DNA from: Gaiellasilicea sp963707575
GTDB lineage: Bacteria > Actinomycetota > Thermoleophilia > Gaiellales > Gaiellaceae
Direction: 5' to 3'
Assembly (NCBI GenBank): GCA_963707575.1
Contig: OY970171.1
Span: forward strand, 930,001 to 994,000
Length of the DNA: 64,000 nucleotides
The first letter of the stretch is position 1. Each line of letters begins with the position of its first letter. Below the pieces are notes generated by a model. It was not told where the DNA came from. It did no database searches and worked only from the letters and a program-made list of their open reading frames with translations. Both the position numbers and the translations under genes were made by a program. Positions 37,183 to 44,570 of this stretch are shown here, piece after piece.

Positions 37183-37964
37183 CGTCGGCGCGAATCTTCT
37201 TCATCGGCGGGCTGATGAGCTACCGCGCGCTCTTCGGCTGGCTCTCACCGTGGGTCTTCATCCCCAGCCTGCTCGTCGCGCCGGTCTTCCAGATCCTGCT
37301 CTTCGTCTACATCGGCCGGTCGGCGCAGCTCCAGTCGGACGAGTTCTACGTGATCGGGAACGCGATCCAGTACGCCGCGATCCCGTGCCTGTTCGCGATG
37401 ACGCAGCTGATCGCAGGCGAGCGCTTCCAGCAGACGCTCAGCTACATCCTGATCACGCCCGCGAAGCGACTGCCGCTCTTCCTCGGCCGCGCGCTGCCTG
37501 TCGTCGCCAACGGCTTCCTCGTCGCCGCGTTCGCGCTCGTCGTCGGCGGTGCGATCGTCGGGATGGAGGTGCCCGCGGGCGCCTGGGCGCCGATCGCGCT
37601 CGTCACCGCCGTGAGCGCCTTCTCGTGCACCGGGCTCGGGTTCATCAACGCCGCGCTCGGCCTCGTCGTCCGCGAGACCGCGGTGCTCTCGAACATCATG
37701 TTCGGGCTGCTGCTCGTCTTCACGGGCGCGAACGTCCCGATCGACGACCTGCCGGGCTGGATGCAGGCCGTCTCCGAGGTGATCCCGTTCACGCATGGGA
37801 TCGAGGCGGTGCGGCAGCTGGTCGACGGCGCGCCACTGGGGGACCTCTGGGGCCTGATCGGCGCGGAGGCGCTGATCGGCGTCGTCTACGGCGCCGCCGG
37901 CTACGGGCTCATCCGCGCCATGGAGGTCGTCGGCCGGCAGCACGCAACACTCGACCGGGCATAG
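37179..37964 (+). CDS. ABC-2 type transporter permease B1
   Basis: 261 residues. GTG 37179 overlaps the previous stop (GTGA). Six or so hydrophobic segments; seen: GGLMSYRALFGWLSPWVFIPSLL at the start, the cytoplasmic ERFQQTLSYILITPAKRLPLFLGR and the PFTHGIEAVRQLVDG motif near the C-terminus. A paralogue of the gene at 38842. Followed by repeat R2, which separates the two permease pairs. Confidence 0.9.
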   Translation: MTSARIFFIGGLMSYRALFGWLSPWVFIPSLLVAPVFQILLFVYIGRSAQLQSDEFYVIGNAIQYAAIPCLFAMTQLIAGERFQQTLSYILITPAKRLPLFLGRALPVVANGFLVAAFALVVGGAIVGMEVPAGAWAPIALVTAVSAFSCTGLGFINAALGLVVRETAVLSNIMFGLLLVFTGANVPIDDLPGWMQAVSEVIPFTHGIEAVRQLVDGAPLGDLWGLIGAEALIGVVYGAAGYGLIRAMEVVGRQHATLDRA

Positions 37965-37977
37965 GCTGCTCTCGCCG

Positions 37978-38045
37978 GCGCAAGGTGGGCATCCGCAAAA
38001 GCGGACGCTCACCGCGCAAGATCCCTAAAGGGCCGCTTCGCGGCC
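37978..38045 (+). repeat. structured intergenic repeat, copy R2
   Basis: First hairpin 37984-38013 (GGTGGGCATCCGC, loop AAAA, GCGGACGCTCACC; two mismatched pairs). Core 38014-38045: GCGCAAGATCCCTAAAGGG and GGCCGC-TTC-GCGGCC. It begins 14 bases after the stop of permease B1. Confidence 0.8.
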
Positions 38046-38068
38046 GAAAGACGGCGGACGGCGACAGC

Positions 38069-38074
38069 TAGATT
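38069..38074 (+). promoter_or_regulatory. -10 box TAGATT, leaderless start
   Basis: TAGATT, six bases, then ATG 38081 of permease A2. It suggests the second permease pair can be transcribed on its own. Confidence 0.5.
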
Positions 38075-38080
38075 TCCTGC

Positions 38081-38845
38081 ATGGTTCGCTTGCTCGCGAT
38101 CGGCTGGCTCTTCCATCTGAAGAACCTGACCAACTCGCTCTTCTTCGTGCTGATCTCCGTGCTTCAGCCGGTGATCTTCGCCACGATCGCCTTCTTCATG
38201 TTCGACGCAGGCAACCGCTCCGGCGGGCTCCTCTACGCGGCGCTCGGCGCGGGGCTGATGGGAATCTGGTCGTCCACGCTCTTCGGGTCAGGCGGGGCGA
38301 TCCAGTGGCAGCGCTGGCAGGGGACGCTCGAGATCATCGTCGCAGCGCCCGCGCGCTTCCTCTGGGTGATGCTGCCCCTCACCGTCTCGACCGCCTCGAT
38401 CGGCCTGTACTCGATCGTCGCCACGCTCTTCTGGGGCCGCGTCTTCTTCGACGTTCCGCTCGACTTCGTGCACCCCTGGCTGTTCGCGCTCGCCCTGCCC
38501 GTGACGGTGCTGAGCCTCGGCCTGCTCGGGCTCGTGCTCGCCTCGACGTTCGTGCTCTACCGGCAGGCGAGCGCCTTCTCGAACCTGCTCGAGTATCCGA
38601 TCTGGCTCGTCACCGGCCTGCTCGTGCCGCTCTCGCTCCTGCCCGGCTGGGTCGAGCCGCTCTCCTGGGTGCTCGCGCCCACCTGGGGTATGGAGGCGGT
38701 GCGGAACGCCGCGCTGGGAGGCGAGGTCTGGCCCGGGATCGTGATGTGCGTCCTCCTCGGCGCGATCTACCTCGCACTCGGCTCGCTGCTGATGCAGAAC
38801 TTCGAGCGGCTGGCCCGGCAGCGCGCGACGCTGTCCCTGACGTGA
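38081..38845 (+). CDS. ABC-2 type transporter permease A2
   Basis: 254 residues, about six hydrophobic segments, clearly related to A1 (36412): HLKNLTNSLFFVLISVLQPVIFATIAFFMF near the start, WQRWQGTLEIIVAAPARFLW, and LEYPIWLVTGLLVPLSLLPGW. It has its own leaderless-type promoter, and its stop overlaps the GTG of the next gene. No second ATPase gene accompanies it, so it probably shares the one at 35447. Confidence 0.9.
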   Translation: MVRLLAIGWLFHLKNLTNSLFFVLISVLQPVIFATIAFFMFDAGNRSGGLLYAALGAGLMGIWSSTLFGSGGAIQWQRWQGTLEIIVAAPARFLWVMLPLTVSTASIGLYSIVATLFWGRVFFDVPLDFVHPWLFALALPVTVLSLGLLGLVLASTFVLYRQASAFSNLLEYPIWLVTGLLVPLSLLPGWVEPLSWVLAPTWGMEAVRNAALGGEVWPGIVMCVLLGAIYLALGSLLMQNFERLARQRATLSLT

Positions 38846-39630
38846 GCCCCGCCCTCAGGGTCTTCTTCGTGGGCGGGCGCATCTCGTACCGCGCTCTCTT
38901 CAACTGGATCAGCCCCGGCATGTACGTGACGACCATGCTCGGCAGCCCGCTCTTCCAGATCCTCTTCTTCACGTACCTCGGCCGCTACGCCGGCGGCCAG
39001 AGCGACGACTTCTTCATCGTCGGCAATGCGGTGCAGGTTTCCGCCATGGCCGGGATCTACGGGATGGTGATGGGGATCGCCAACGAGCGGCAGTTCGGGA
39101 CGCTCTCGCCGCTCCTCGCGACCCCGGCGAACCGGCTGGCCGTCTTCGCCGGTCGTGGACTGCCGTTCATCGTCAACGGCCTCGCGGTGTCGACGTTCGG
39201 CTTCCTCTCGGCCTGGGCGCTGCTCGATTTCAGCCCGGATCCGTCGGTCCTACCCGCACTCGCTTTCGTCGTCACCGTCACCGTCGTCTCCTGCACCGCG
39301 CTCGGCGCGCTGATCGGCTCGATCGGGCTCCGCGCTCGCGACGTCTTCTTCGCCGCCAACCTCGTCTACTTCCTGATGCTGCTCTTCTGCGGCGTCAACG
39401 TCGACGTCTCCGACCTGCCCGCCTGGATGGAGGCGATCGGGCGCGCGCTCCCGCTGACGCACGGGATCGAGGCCGCGCGACTCGTGGTCGCGGGTGAGAC
39501 GCTCGGCGAGGTCAGCGGGCTCGTCGCGACGGAGGCCATGATCGGCGTGGTCTACGCCGTTGCGGCCTACGGGCTCTTCCGGCTCTTCGAGGCCGAGGGA
39601 CGCCGGCGCGCGTCCCTCGAGACCTACTAA
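38842..39630 (+). CDS. ABC-2 type transporter permease B2
   Basis: 262 residues from GTG 38842 (GTGA overlap). Related to B1: GGRISYRALFNWISPGMYVTTML at the start, ERQFGTLSPLLATPANRLAVFAGR in the cytoplasmic coupling region, and LTHGIEAARLVVAGE near the end. Forms the second permease pair with A2. The last base of its TAA begins the long palindrome that follows. Confidence 0.9.
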   Translation: MSPALRVFFVGGRISYRALFNWISPGMYVTTMLGSPLFQILFFTYLGRYAGGQSDDFFIVGNAVQVSAMAGIYGMVMGIANERQFGTLSPLLATPANRLAVFAGRGLPFIVNGLAVSTFGFLSAWALLDFSPDPSVLPALAFVVTVTVVSCTALGALIGSIGLRARDVFFAANLVYFLMLLFCGVNVDVSDLPAWMEAIGRALPLTHGIEAARLVVAGETLGEVSGLVATEAMIGVVYAVAAYGLFRLFEAEGRRRASLETY

Positions 39631-39793
39631 GAGCCTCTAACGCAATGAAGCTCTGAGCCGTAGGGGCACGTTGGGCGGCCCGATGCGGCGTCCTCGGTCG
39701 CGCCGATATGCCTGCATATCGGCGCTCCGTGCGTCCTTGCCTCGCACCACCCAACGCACCCCGTCGACGAGGCCTCATTACGTTAGAAGCTCT
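39630..39793. repeat. 164-bp imperfect palindrome (long hairpin)
   Basis: Arms of about 80 bases. The outer arm 39630-39652 (AGAGCCTCTAACGCAATGA...) pairs with 39773-39793 (...TCATTACGTTAGAAGCTCT). The middle part GGGGCACGTTGGGCGG pairs with CCACCCAACGCACCCC. The apex is a perfect 12-bp stem GCGCCGATATGC / GCATATCGGCGC (39700-39711, 39714-39725). A less matched stretch lies between 39683 and 39699. It could be a miniature mobile element, a structured RNA or a bidirectional terminator; no terminal duplication is obvious. Confidence 0.75.
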
Positions 39794-39807
39794 ATGGTGC
39801 GCACGCG

Positions 39808-40239
39808 ATGACGTCCGAGCCCGACCAGACGCCCGGCGATGACCTCGACGCACTGCTCGACCACCTGCTCTCGCACGCCGTCGAGCGGCTCGAGGACGAA
39901 GGCGACTTCCACCCCTTCGCCGCGGCGATCGACGAGGACGGCGAGCTGCGCATGGTCGGCATGGAGCCCGAGGGCGAGGAGCCCTCGCCGCAGGAGATCG
40001 TCGACCAGCTCGTCGAGAGCCTCGCGGCCGCGGCCGGCCGGGGCGAGATCCGTGCGTCGGCGGTCTGTGCCAACGTCACGCTCCCGGGTGAGGGCGGCGA
40101 GGCCGAGGCGGCGCTCGTGCAGCTCGAGCACCGCGACGACGACCCCGTCGACATCGCGCTTCCCTACGAGCTGCACGGCGACCACATCCACACCGGCGAG
40201 CTCGTCGCCGGCGTCGGCAAGCACCGCGTGTTCCGCTAG
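39808..40239 (+). CDS. conserved-looking acidic protein of unknown function
   Basis: 143 residues, strongly acidic, with no signal peptide or membrane segment. Sequence runs from LDALLDHLLSHAVERLEDEGDFHPFAAAID to VALVQLEHRDDDPVDIALPY. A helix-then-strand layout suggests one small alpha/beta domain. I do not recognise the family. TATGGT nine bases before the ATG is a possible promoter box. It is followed by repeat R3 and a convergent phosphoesterase gene. Confidence 0.7.
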   Translation: MTSEPDQTPGDDLDALLDHLLSHAVERLEDEGDFHPFAAAIDEDGELRMVGMEPEGEEPSPQEIVDQLVESLAAAAGRGEIRASAVCANVTLPGEGGEAEAALVQLEHRDDDPVDIALPYELHGDHIHTGELVAGVGKHRVFR

Positions 40240-40249
40240 TTGGCCCGCA

Positions 40250-40349
40250 GCGAGCACGGGCGGAGCCCGCGCTCGCGCGACGTCAAGAGCTGCGTCGGCA
40301 TGGTCGAGCCATGCCCACGACAAGACCCCTGAAGGGCCGCTTCGCGGCC
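40250..40349 (+). repeat. structured intergenic repeat, copy R3 (long form)
   Basis: First hairpin 40250-40276 (GCGAGCACGGGC, loop GGA, GCCCGCGCTCGC). Shared segment GACGTCAAGAGCTGCGT as in R1. Second hairpin CGTCGGCATGG / CCATGCCCACG. Core CAAGACCCCTGAAGGG and GGCCGC-TTC-GCGGCC, ending at 40349. Confidence 0.8.
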
Positions 40350-40362
40350 GAGAGCTCGCTCT

Positions 40363-41079
40363 CTAGAGCTGGAAGAGCTCGAAGTCCTTTCCCGTCACGT
40401 GGACGGCCACGTTGCGGACCGGCACGGGGCCGAGCGCGCCCTCGAACGAGCCGCGGTGTGCGTGGCCGTGCAGGACGAGGTCGGGCCGGTGAGCGCCGAT
40501 CGGCGCGGCGAGCCGCGAGGAGCCGAGAAAGGCCCAGATCGTCTCCGGCTCACCCACGAGGGTCTCCGGGACGGGCGCGTAGTGCAGCAGCACGATGCGG
40601 ATGTGGCAGCCCGAGATCGCCTCGAGCGCAGACTCGAGGCCGGCGACCTCATCCGTCGTCTCACGGTAGACCTGACGCAGGAGCGGCTCGCCGAAGTCGG
40701 GTAGCTCGGCGCCGGGAAACCCGCCCACGAAACCCTTCGCCCCGGCGACGCCGACTTCGAGCCCGCTCACCTCGTGCACCGAGAAGCTGCGCCCGAGCAC
40801 CGTGATCCCGGCCTCCGCGAGCACCGAGGTCAGCTCGTCGCAGCGGTTCGCGTGGTAGTCGTGGTTGCCGAGGACGGCGACGACGGGGATCCGCAGATCG
40901 CGGCAAGCATCGGCGAGCACTGCAGCCTGCTCGGGCTCGCCGTGCGTGGTCAGGTCGCCCGCGAGCAGGATCAGGTCGACGCGCTCGGCGGCGTCCGCGA
41001 ACGCCTGCGTGATGTGCTCGCGCAAAGGCTCCGAGCAGTGGATGTCGCCTGCAGCGGCAATGCGAACCGGTCCGGCCAT
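40363..41079 (-). CDS. metallophosphoesterase (calcineurin-like)
   Basis: 238 residues. All metal-binding motifs of the family are present: GDIHC near residue 11, GDLTTHG, GNHDYH, LLHYAP and HGHAHRG. It hydrolyses phosphomonoesters or diesters using two metal ions; the natural substrate is unknown. No signal peptide, so probably cytoplasmic. The ATG follows GAGGCAGGGC. Its 3' end lies 14 bases from repeat R3, and it is divergent from the nucleotidyltransferase-like gene. Confidence 0.92.
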   Translation of the reverse strand: MAGPVRIAAAGDIHCSEPLREHITQAFADAAERVDLILLAGDLTTHGEPEQAAVLADACRDLRIPVVAVLGNHDYHANRCDELTSVLAEAGITVLGRSFSVHEVSGLEVGVAGAKGFVGGFPGAELPDFGEPLLRQVYRETTDEVAGLESALEAISGCHIRIVLLHYAPVPETLVGEPETIWAFLGSSRLAAPIGAHRPDLVLHGHAHRGSFEGALGPVPVRNVAVHVTGKDFELFQL

Positions 41080-41139
41080 GCCCTGCCTCTACCACGGTCG
41101 AGACGCTTTGCAAACGGCGGAACGGGTACCGGCGTCGTC

Positions 41140-41721
41140 GTGCCCTACACGCCGCCCGACAACTTTCCCGACCTGATCGAGGCCATGAAGGTCGCGGCCG
41201 CCGCGCTGCGCGACGCCGAGATCCCGTACCTGCTCGGGGGCGGGCTCGCGGCGTGGGCGCGTGGCGGACCGCCCACCGAGCACGACGTCGACTTCTTCGT
41301 CCGGGACGAGGATGCGGAGCGTGCGCTCGCCGCGCTCGTCGATGCGGGGATGACGCCGGAGCGGCCGACCGAGGGCTGGCTCCTGAAGGCGCACCACGGC
41401 GAGACGCTCGTCGACCTCATCTTCCACCCCTCAGGCGGCCCGATCGGCGCGGAGCACTTCGAGCGCGGCGAGGAGCTGGAAGTGATGGCGCAGTCGATGC
41501 TGGTCGCGTCGCTCGACGACGTGATGGTGACGAAGCTGCTGTCCCTGAACGAGCAGTCGCCGGACTTCACGAGTCCGCTCGAGCTGGCGCGCTCGCTGCG
41601 CGAGCAGATCGACTGGGACTTCGTCCGCGCGCGCACCGCCGTGTCACCGTTCGCGCGCGCCTTTTTCACACTGATCGAGGAGCTGGGGATCGTCGAGCCC
41701 GACGCGGCGACTCAGAAATAA
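41140..41721 (+). CDS. nucleotidyltransferase-like protein
   Basis: 193 residues from GTG 41140. A minimal nucleotidyltransferase-type fold: IPYLLGGGLAAWARGGPPTEHDVDFFV with Gly-Gly and the Asp-x-Asp metal pair (DVD), then GETLVDLIFHPSGG with a third acidic residue. Similar proteins are annotated as nucleotidyltransferase or aminoglycoside-adenylyltransferase-like; the substrate is unknown. Its last ten bases overlap the convergent D-aminopeptidase gene. Confidence 0.8.
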   Translation: MPYTPPDNFPDLIEAMKVAAAALRDAEIPYLLGGGLAAWARGGPPTEHDVDFFVRDEDAERALAALVDAGMTPERPTEGWLLKAHHGETLVDLIFHPSGGPIGAEHFERGEELEVMAQSMLVASLDDVMVTKLLSLNEQSPDFTSPLELARSLREQIDWDFVRARTAVSPFARAFFTLIEELGIVEPDAATQK

Positions 41722-42521
41722 AAGCGCTTCCAGGCCTCCCACCACGTGTCGGCGGTGACGGTGATCGTGCGGTCGTCGACCCGTTCGACGCCCTCCCGGA
41801 ACCTGAGGTCGTCGGCTGCCTTCGTGTGCTTGAACTCGACGCGGATCTCGCAGGGGCTGCCGGGGTTCCACGGGGCGACAGCCTTCAGGTCGGAGAGCGC
41901 CGTGCGGGCGCCGGCCTCGATCAGCTCCCGGGCCCGCACCGGTGGGATCTGCCGGGCAGAGTTAGAACCGAGGCCACGCTTGACGGCGACCGTGGTGACG
42001 CCGTCGCCGAGCAGCTCGCGCCCCTCCTCGCAGGCGACGTCGTCGCCCGTCACGAGCAGGATCGGGCAGTCCCACGTGCCGCAGAGCGCGGCGTGGATCC
42101 CGGTCTCGCCGACGAGCGTGCCGTTGAAGGAAAGGTTGTAGTAGTCCATCCCCGAGACGGTGTGGTTCATCCCGCCCCGGCGCTGACCGGCCCGCGCGTG
42201 CATGCCCACGAGCAGCGTCGCGTCACAGCCTTGCTCGAGGAACTCCGTGTACTCCGTCCAGTTGTCCTGCACGACCCACTCGCAGGCCGGGTCGAGCAGA
42301 TCGGGCACGAGCGAGTTGAACGACCACTCCTTGCCGGCACCGTGGCAGTCCATGACGACGATCTCCGTTGCACCGGCCGCCTTCGCGCCGCGGACGGCGG
42401 CGTTGATCTCCTCCGTGTAGAGCTTGCGCCCCTCCTCGTACATGGGCGCGCCGCCGTGCGTCTGCGGTCCCCTGACGATCCCGGAGACGCCCTCCATGTC
42501 GGTGATGATGTGCACGCGCAT
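41712..42521 (-). CDS. M55-family D-aminopeptidase (DppA type)
   Basis: 269 residues. Seen: ITDMEGVSGI at the very start (metal Asp/Glu), MDCHGAGKEWSFN, LLVGMHARAG, and MNHTVSG followed by NGTLVGETGIHAAL, all typical of the zinc peptidase DppA. It releases N-terminal D-amino acids from peptides, possibly from cell-wall material. A Cys-containing VTGDDVACEEG segment is also family-like. TAACGT lies eight bases before the ATG. It is followed by, and nearly touches, the dioxygenase gene upstream on the same strand. Confidence 0.92.
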   Translation of the reverse strand: MRVHIITDMEGVSGIVRGPQTHGGAPMYEEGRKLYTEEINAAVRGAKAAGATEIVVMDCHGAGKEWSFNSLVPDLLDPACEWVVQDNWTEYTEFLEQGCDATLLVGMHARAGQRRGGMNHTVSGMDYYNLSFNGTLVGETGIHAALCGTWDCPILLVTGDDVACEEGRELLGDGVTTVAVKRGLGSNSARQIPPVRARELIEAGARTALSDLKAVAPWNPGSPCEIRVEFKHTKAADDLRFREGVERVDDRTITVTADTWWEAWKRFYF

Positions 42522-42532
42522 GGGGCGCGACG

Positions 42533-43291
42533 TTATCGCATGCGCAGCGGGACGTCGTCGTCAGTCTGGAGCCAGTGTCCGAGAATGCTGCTGCCGCCGC
42601 CGAGCAGCTGCCGTCTCACGGGATCGACCCGCTCGAGCAGGTCGCGATCGACTCCGAGATCGTCCCGCGGCCGCACCCAGCGGTAGCTGTAGGCGACGAA
42701 GAGCGCCTTGCGCGTCACCTGCGAGGTGTTGTCGCCGCGGGCGTGCCAGAGCCGACGGTCGAAGACGACGGCCGTGCCACGCGGCACGAGCAGCGGCTCG
42801 GCGCCGGGCGGTCTCAACGACCCGTCCGCGGGCTGGTCGAGCGTGTCCCGGCGCTGGCTGCCCGGAAGGACCCAGAGCGGGCCCATGTCCACGTCCTCCA
42901 CGTCGGTGAGGAAGTAGCCCACCTTCAGCGAGAGCAGAGGACGGGGGGACTCGAGCTCGACGTTCTGGCGGCCGCCGTCTTGGTGCCAGCGCCAGCGCGG
43001 CGGCTCGTTGGACGGCGGGTGGACGTCGAGGTGGCAGTGGTAGACGTAGATGTCCCGGCCGAGGACGTCGGTCACGAGCGGAAGCGCGCTCGGATGGTCG
43101 ACGAGCTCGAGGAAGCGCTTGTCGAGCCCGAGGAAGCCCAGCTCATGCAGAGGCCCGGGTGGCCGCGAGCCTATGACCGCATCGACCGCGTCGGTGAGCA
43201 CGTCGTTCTCGCCGGGCGAGAGCGCGCCCTCCAGGACCGCGAGACCCCGTGTCTCCAGCTCGGCGCGAAGATCGGTCCCGAGCGCGCTCAC
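42533..43291 (-). CDS. phytanoyl-CoA dioxygenase family protein
   Basis: 252 residues. Fe(II)/2-oxoglutarate dioxygenase: WHQDGG gives the first metal His and Asp, and LWHARGDN the distal His; RKALFVAYSYRW contributes the 2-oxoglutarate Arg. Also seen: YVYHCHLDVHPP and GPLWVLPGSQRRDTL. It hydroxylates an unknown substrate using oxygen. It starts at GTG 43291 and ends 11 bases before the D-aminopeptidase gene on the same strand, so they may be one operon. Divergent from the SDR gene with 53 bases between. Confidence 0.9.
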   Translation of the reverse strand: MSALGTDLRAELETRGLAVLEGALSPGENDVLTDAVDAVIGSRPPGPLHELGFLGLDKRFLELVDHPSALPLVTDVLGRDIYVYHCHLDVHPPSNEPPRWRWHQDGGRQNVELESPRPLLSLKVGYFLTDVEDVDMGPLWVLPGSQRRDTLDQPADGSLRPPGAEPLLVPRGTAVVFDRRLWHARGDNTSQVTRKALFVAYSYRWVRPRDDLGVDRDLLERVDPVRRQLLGGGSSILGHWLQTDDDVPLRMR

Positions 43292-43332
43292 GCCGGTGAC
43301 TACGACCCGCGGGTGCGCCGAGGTCCGTGGCG

Positions 43333-43338
43333 TAGGCT
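43333..43338 (+). promoter_or_regulatory. -10 box TAGGCT, leaderless start
   Basis: TAGGCT, six bases, then ATG 43345 of the SDR gene. Confidence 0.5.
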
Positions 43339-43344
43339 CCGCGG

Positions 43345-44121
43345 ATGCAGACCGGCCTCGACGACAAGGGCGTCCTCGTCACCGGGGCGTCGGGCGGGAT
43401 CGGCGCCGCCTGCGCGCGCGCGTTCGCGGCGGAGGGCGCGCGCGTCGTCGTCCACTACCACCGGGGCGAGGAGCGCGCGCGGAACGTCGCCGCCGAGCTC
43501 GGCGGCGTGCCGGTGCTCGGCGCCGACCTCACCGACGAGCGTGAGGTCGACCGGCTCTTCGCGGCCGCGCGTGAGGCGCTCGGCCGGATCGATGTGTGCG
43601 CAGCGGTCGCAGGCTTCTGGCCCTCGGAGGACCTGCCCGTGTGGAAGCTCCCGCTCGAGCGCTGGGAGCAGACCCTGCGCCAGAACCTCACCGCCACCTT
43701 CCTCACGGCGCGCGGATTCCTGCGCGAGGTCGAGCGCAACGGCGCCGGCTCGCTCGTCCTCGTCGGCTCCACGGCGGGAGCCGTCGGCGAGGCCGGCCAC
43801 GCCGACTACGCGGCGGCAAAATCCGCCCTCCAGAGCGGGCTGCTCCTGAGCCTGAAGAACGAGATCGTGCGCGTGGCGCCGCGGGGACGCGTGAACGCCG
43901 TCGCGCCGGGCTGGACGGAGTCGCCCATGACGCGCGGCCACGTCGATCCCGAGTCGGTGCGGCGCGTCTCCCGGACGATGGCGCTGCGCAAGGTCGCCAG
44001 GCCGGAGGACGTCGCGCACCAGGTCGTGGTGCTCGCCTCCGACGAGCTCTCGGGCCACGTGACCGGGCAGGTCGTGACGATCGCCGGCGGAATGGAGGGC
44101 CGCATCCTGCACGAGGACTGA
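43345..44121 (+). CDS. short-chain dehydrogenase/reductase
   Basis: 258 residues, classical SDR. Cofactor motif TGASGGIGAACA near residues 13-24, Asp in GADLTD, N of the NNAG position replaced (AAVAGFW), catalytic Ser in VLVGSTAG, Tyr and Lys in YAAAKSA, and AVAPGWTESPM. An NAD(P)-dependent oxidoreductase resembling FabG-type enzymes; the substrate is unknown. The change of the usual NNAG to AVAG removes a structural Asn. Followed by a perfect hairpin terminator. Confidence 0.92.
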   Translation: MQTGLDDKGVLVTGASGGIGAACARAFAAEGARVVVHYHRGEERARNVAAELGGVPVLGADLTDEREVDRLFAAAREALGRIDVCAAVAGFWPSEDLPVWKLPLERWEQTLRQNLTATFLTARGFLREVERNGAGSLVLVGSTAGAVGEAGHADYAAAKSALQSGLLLSLKNEIVRVAPRGRVNAVAPGWTESPMTRGHVDPESVRRVSRTMALRKVARPEDVAHQVVVLASDELSGHVTGQVVTIAGGMEGRILHED

Positions 44122-44134
44122 GCGGCCGACGAGA

Positions 44135-44160
44135 AAGCGGCGATCCGAGGATCGCCGCTT
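44135..44160 (+). terminator. perfect 12-bp hairpin after the SDR gene
   Basis: AAGCGGCGATCC / GGATCGCCGCTT around a two-base centre, 13 bases past the SDR stop. No T tract. Confidence 0.7.
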
Positions 44161-44286
44161 CAGGGCTCCGCCAGGCCGCAGGATGATTGCCGTCAGTCCC
44201 TCGACGAGGAAGAGTCGGTCCGGTATCGGCACTGCGGGCCACAACCTTGAGCGGTACCGATAAACACGGCTTGCCATTGGACAGGT
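44161..44286. other. non-coding segment, no gene recognised
   Basis: Part of a 449-base gap between the SDR gene and the methyltransferase gene. It holds CGGTATCGG...CGGTACCGAT, which can pair, and a CTCGACGAGG hairpin. I found no match to SAM, SAH or cobalamin riboswitch cores, which might have been expected near a methionine gene. Confidence 0.4.
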
Positions 44287-44366
44287 GAGGCTGCGAAGCA
44301 GCCTCCTTCAGGGGTCTTTTGCGCGACGGAATCTGCTTCCGCAGATTCCGATCTTGCGCTAGCTAG
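44287..44366 (-). repeat. structured intergenic repeat, copy R6
   Basis: On the minus strand: CTAGCTAGCGCAAGAT, first hairpin 44327-44350 (CGGAATCTGC, loop GGAA, GCAGATTCCG), linker GCGCAAAAGACCCCTGAAGG, final hairpin GAGGCTGC-TTC-GCAGCCTC. Unlike the other copies, it is not just downstream of a gene on its own strand. Confidence 0.8.
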
Positions 44367-44372
44367 AAATGA

Positions 44373-44401
44373 GGACGGGGCCCGCCGCCAGGGCCCCGTC
44401 C
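44373..44401. terminator. 11-bp GC hairpin next to R6
   Basis: GGACGGGGCCC / GGGCCCCGTCC with a seven-base loop. It could end transcription in either direction, or belong to an RNA that also contains R6. Confidence 0.45.
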
Positions 44402-44570
44402 GGATGGCTCCCTGATGCGGAAGCCGGTACTTCTCCCGTGCTGCCCGCCGCCTGGGCGCTCGGAAGATGTCTTGAGTATCGCCCTCGCCGCCCCACCGGG
44501 AATCACCCGTCCGCGGTTGACTCGTCCCTCGAACGGAGTTGACCCACCGGGTTCACCTACAGTCACGGCC

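Noticed and set aside
40311..40805. Plus-strand open frame beginning MPTTRPLKGRFAA
   Set aside because: It starts inside repeat R3 and runs antisense through the metallophosphoesterase gene. The similar N-terminus at 18567 is also repeat sequence, not protein homology.
44161..44570. Possible SAM or cobalamin riboswitch before the methionine-related gene
   Set aside because: No recognisable riboswitch core sequences were found on the plus strand; only hairpins and repeat R6.
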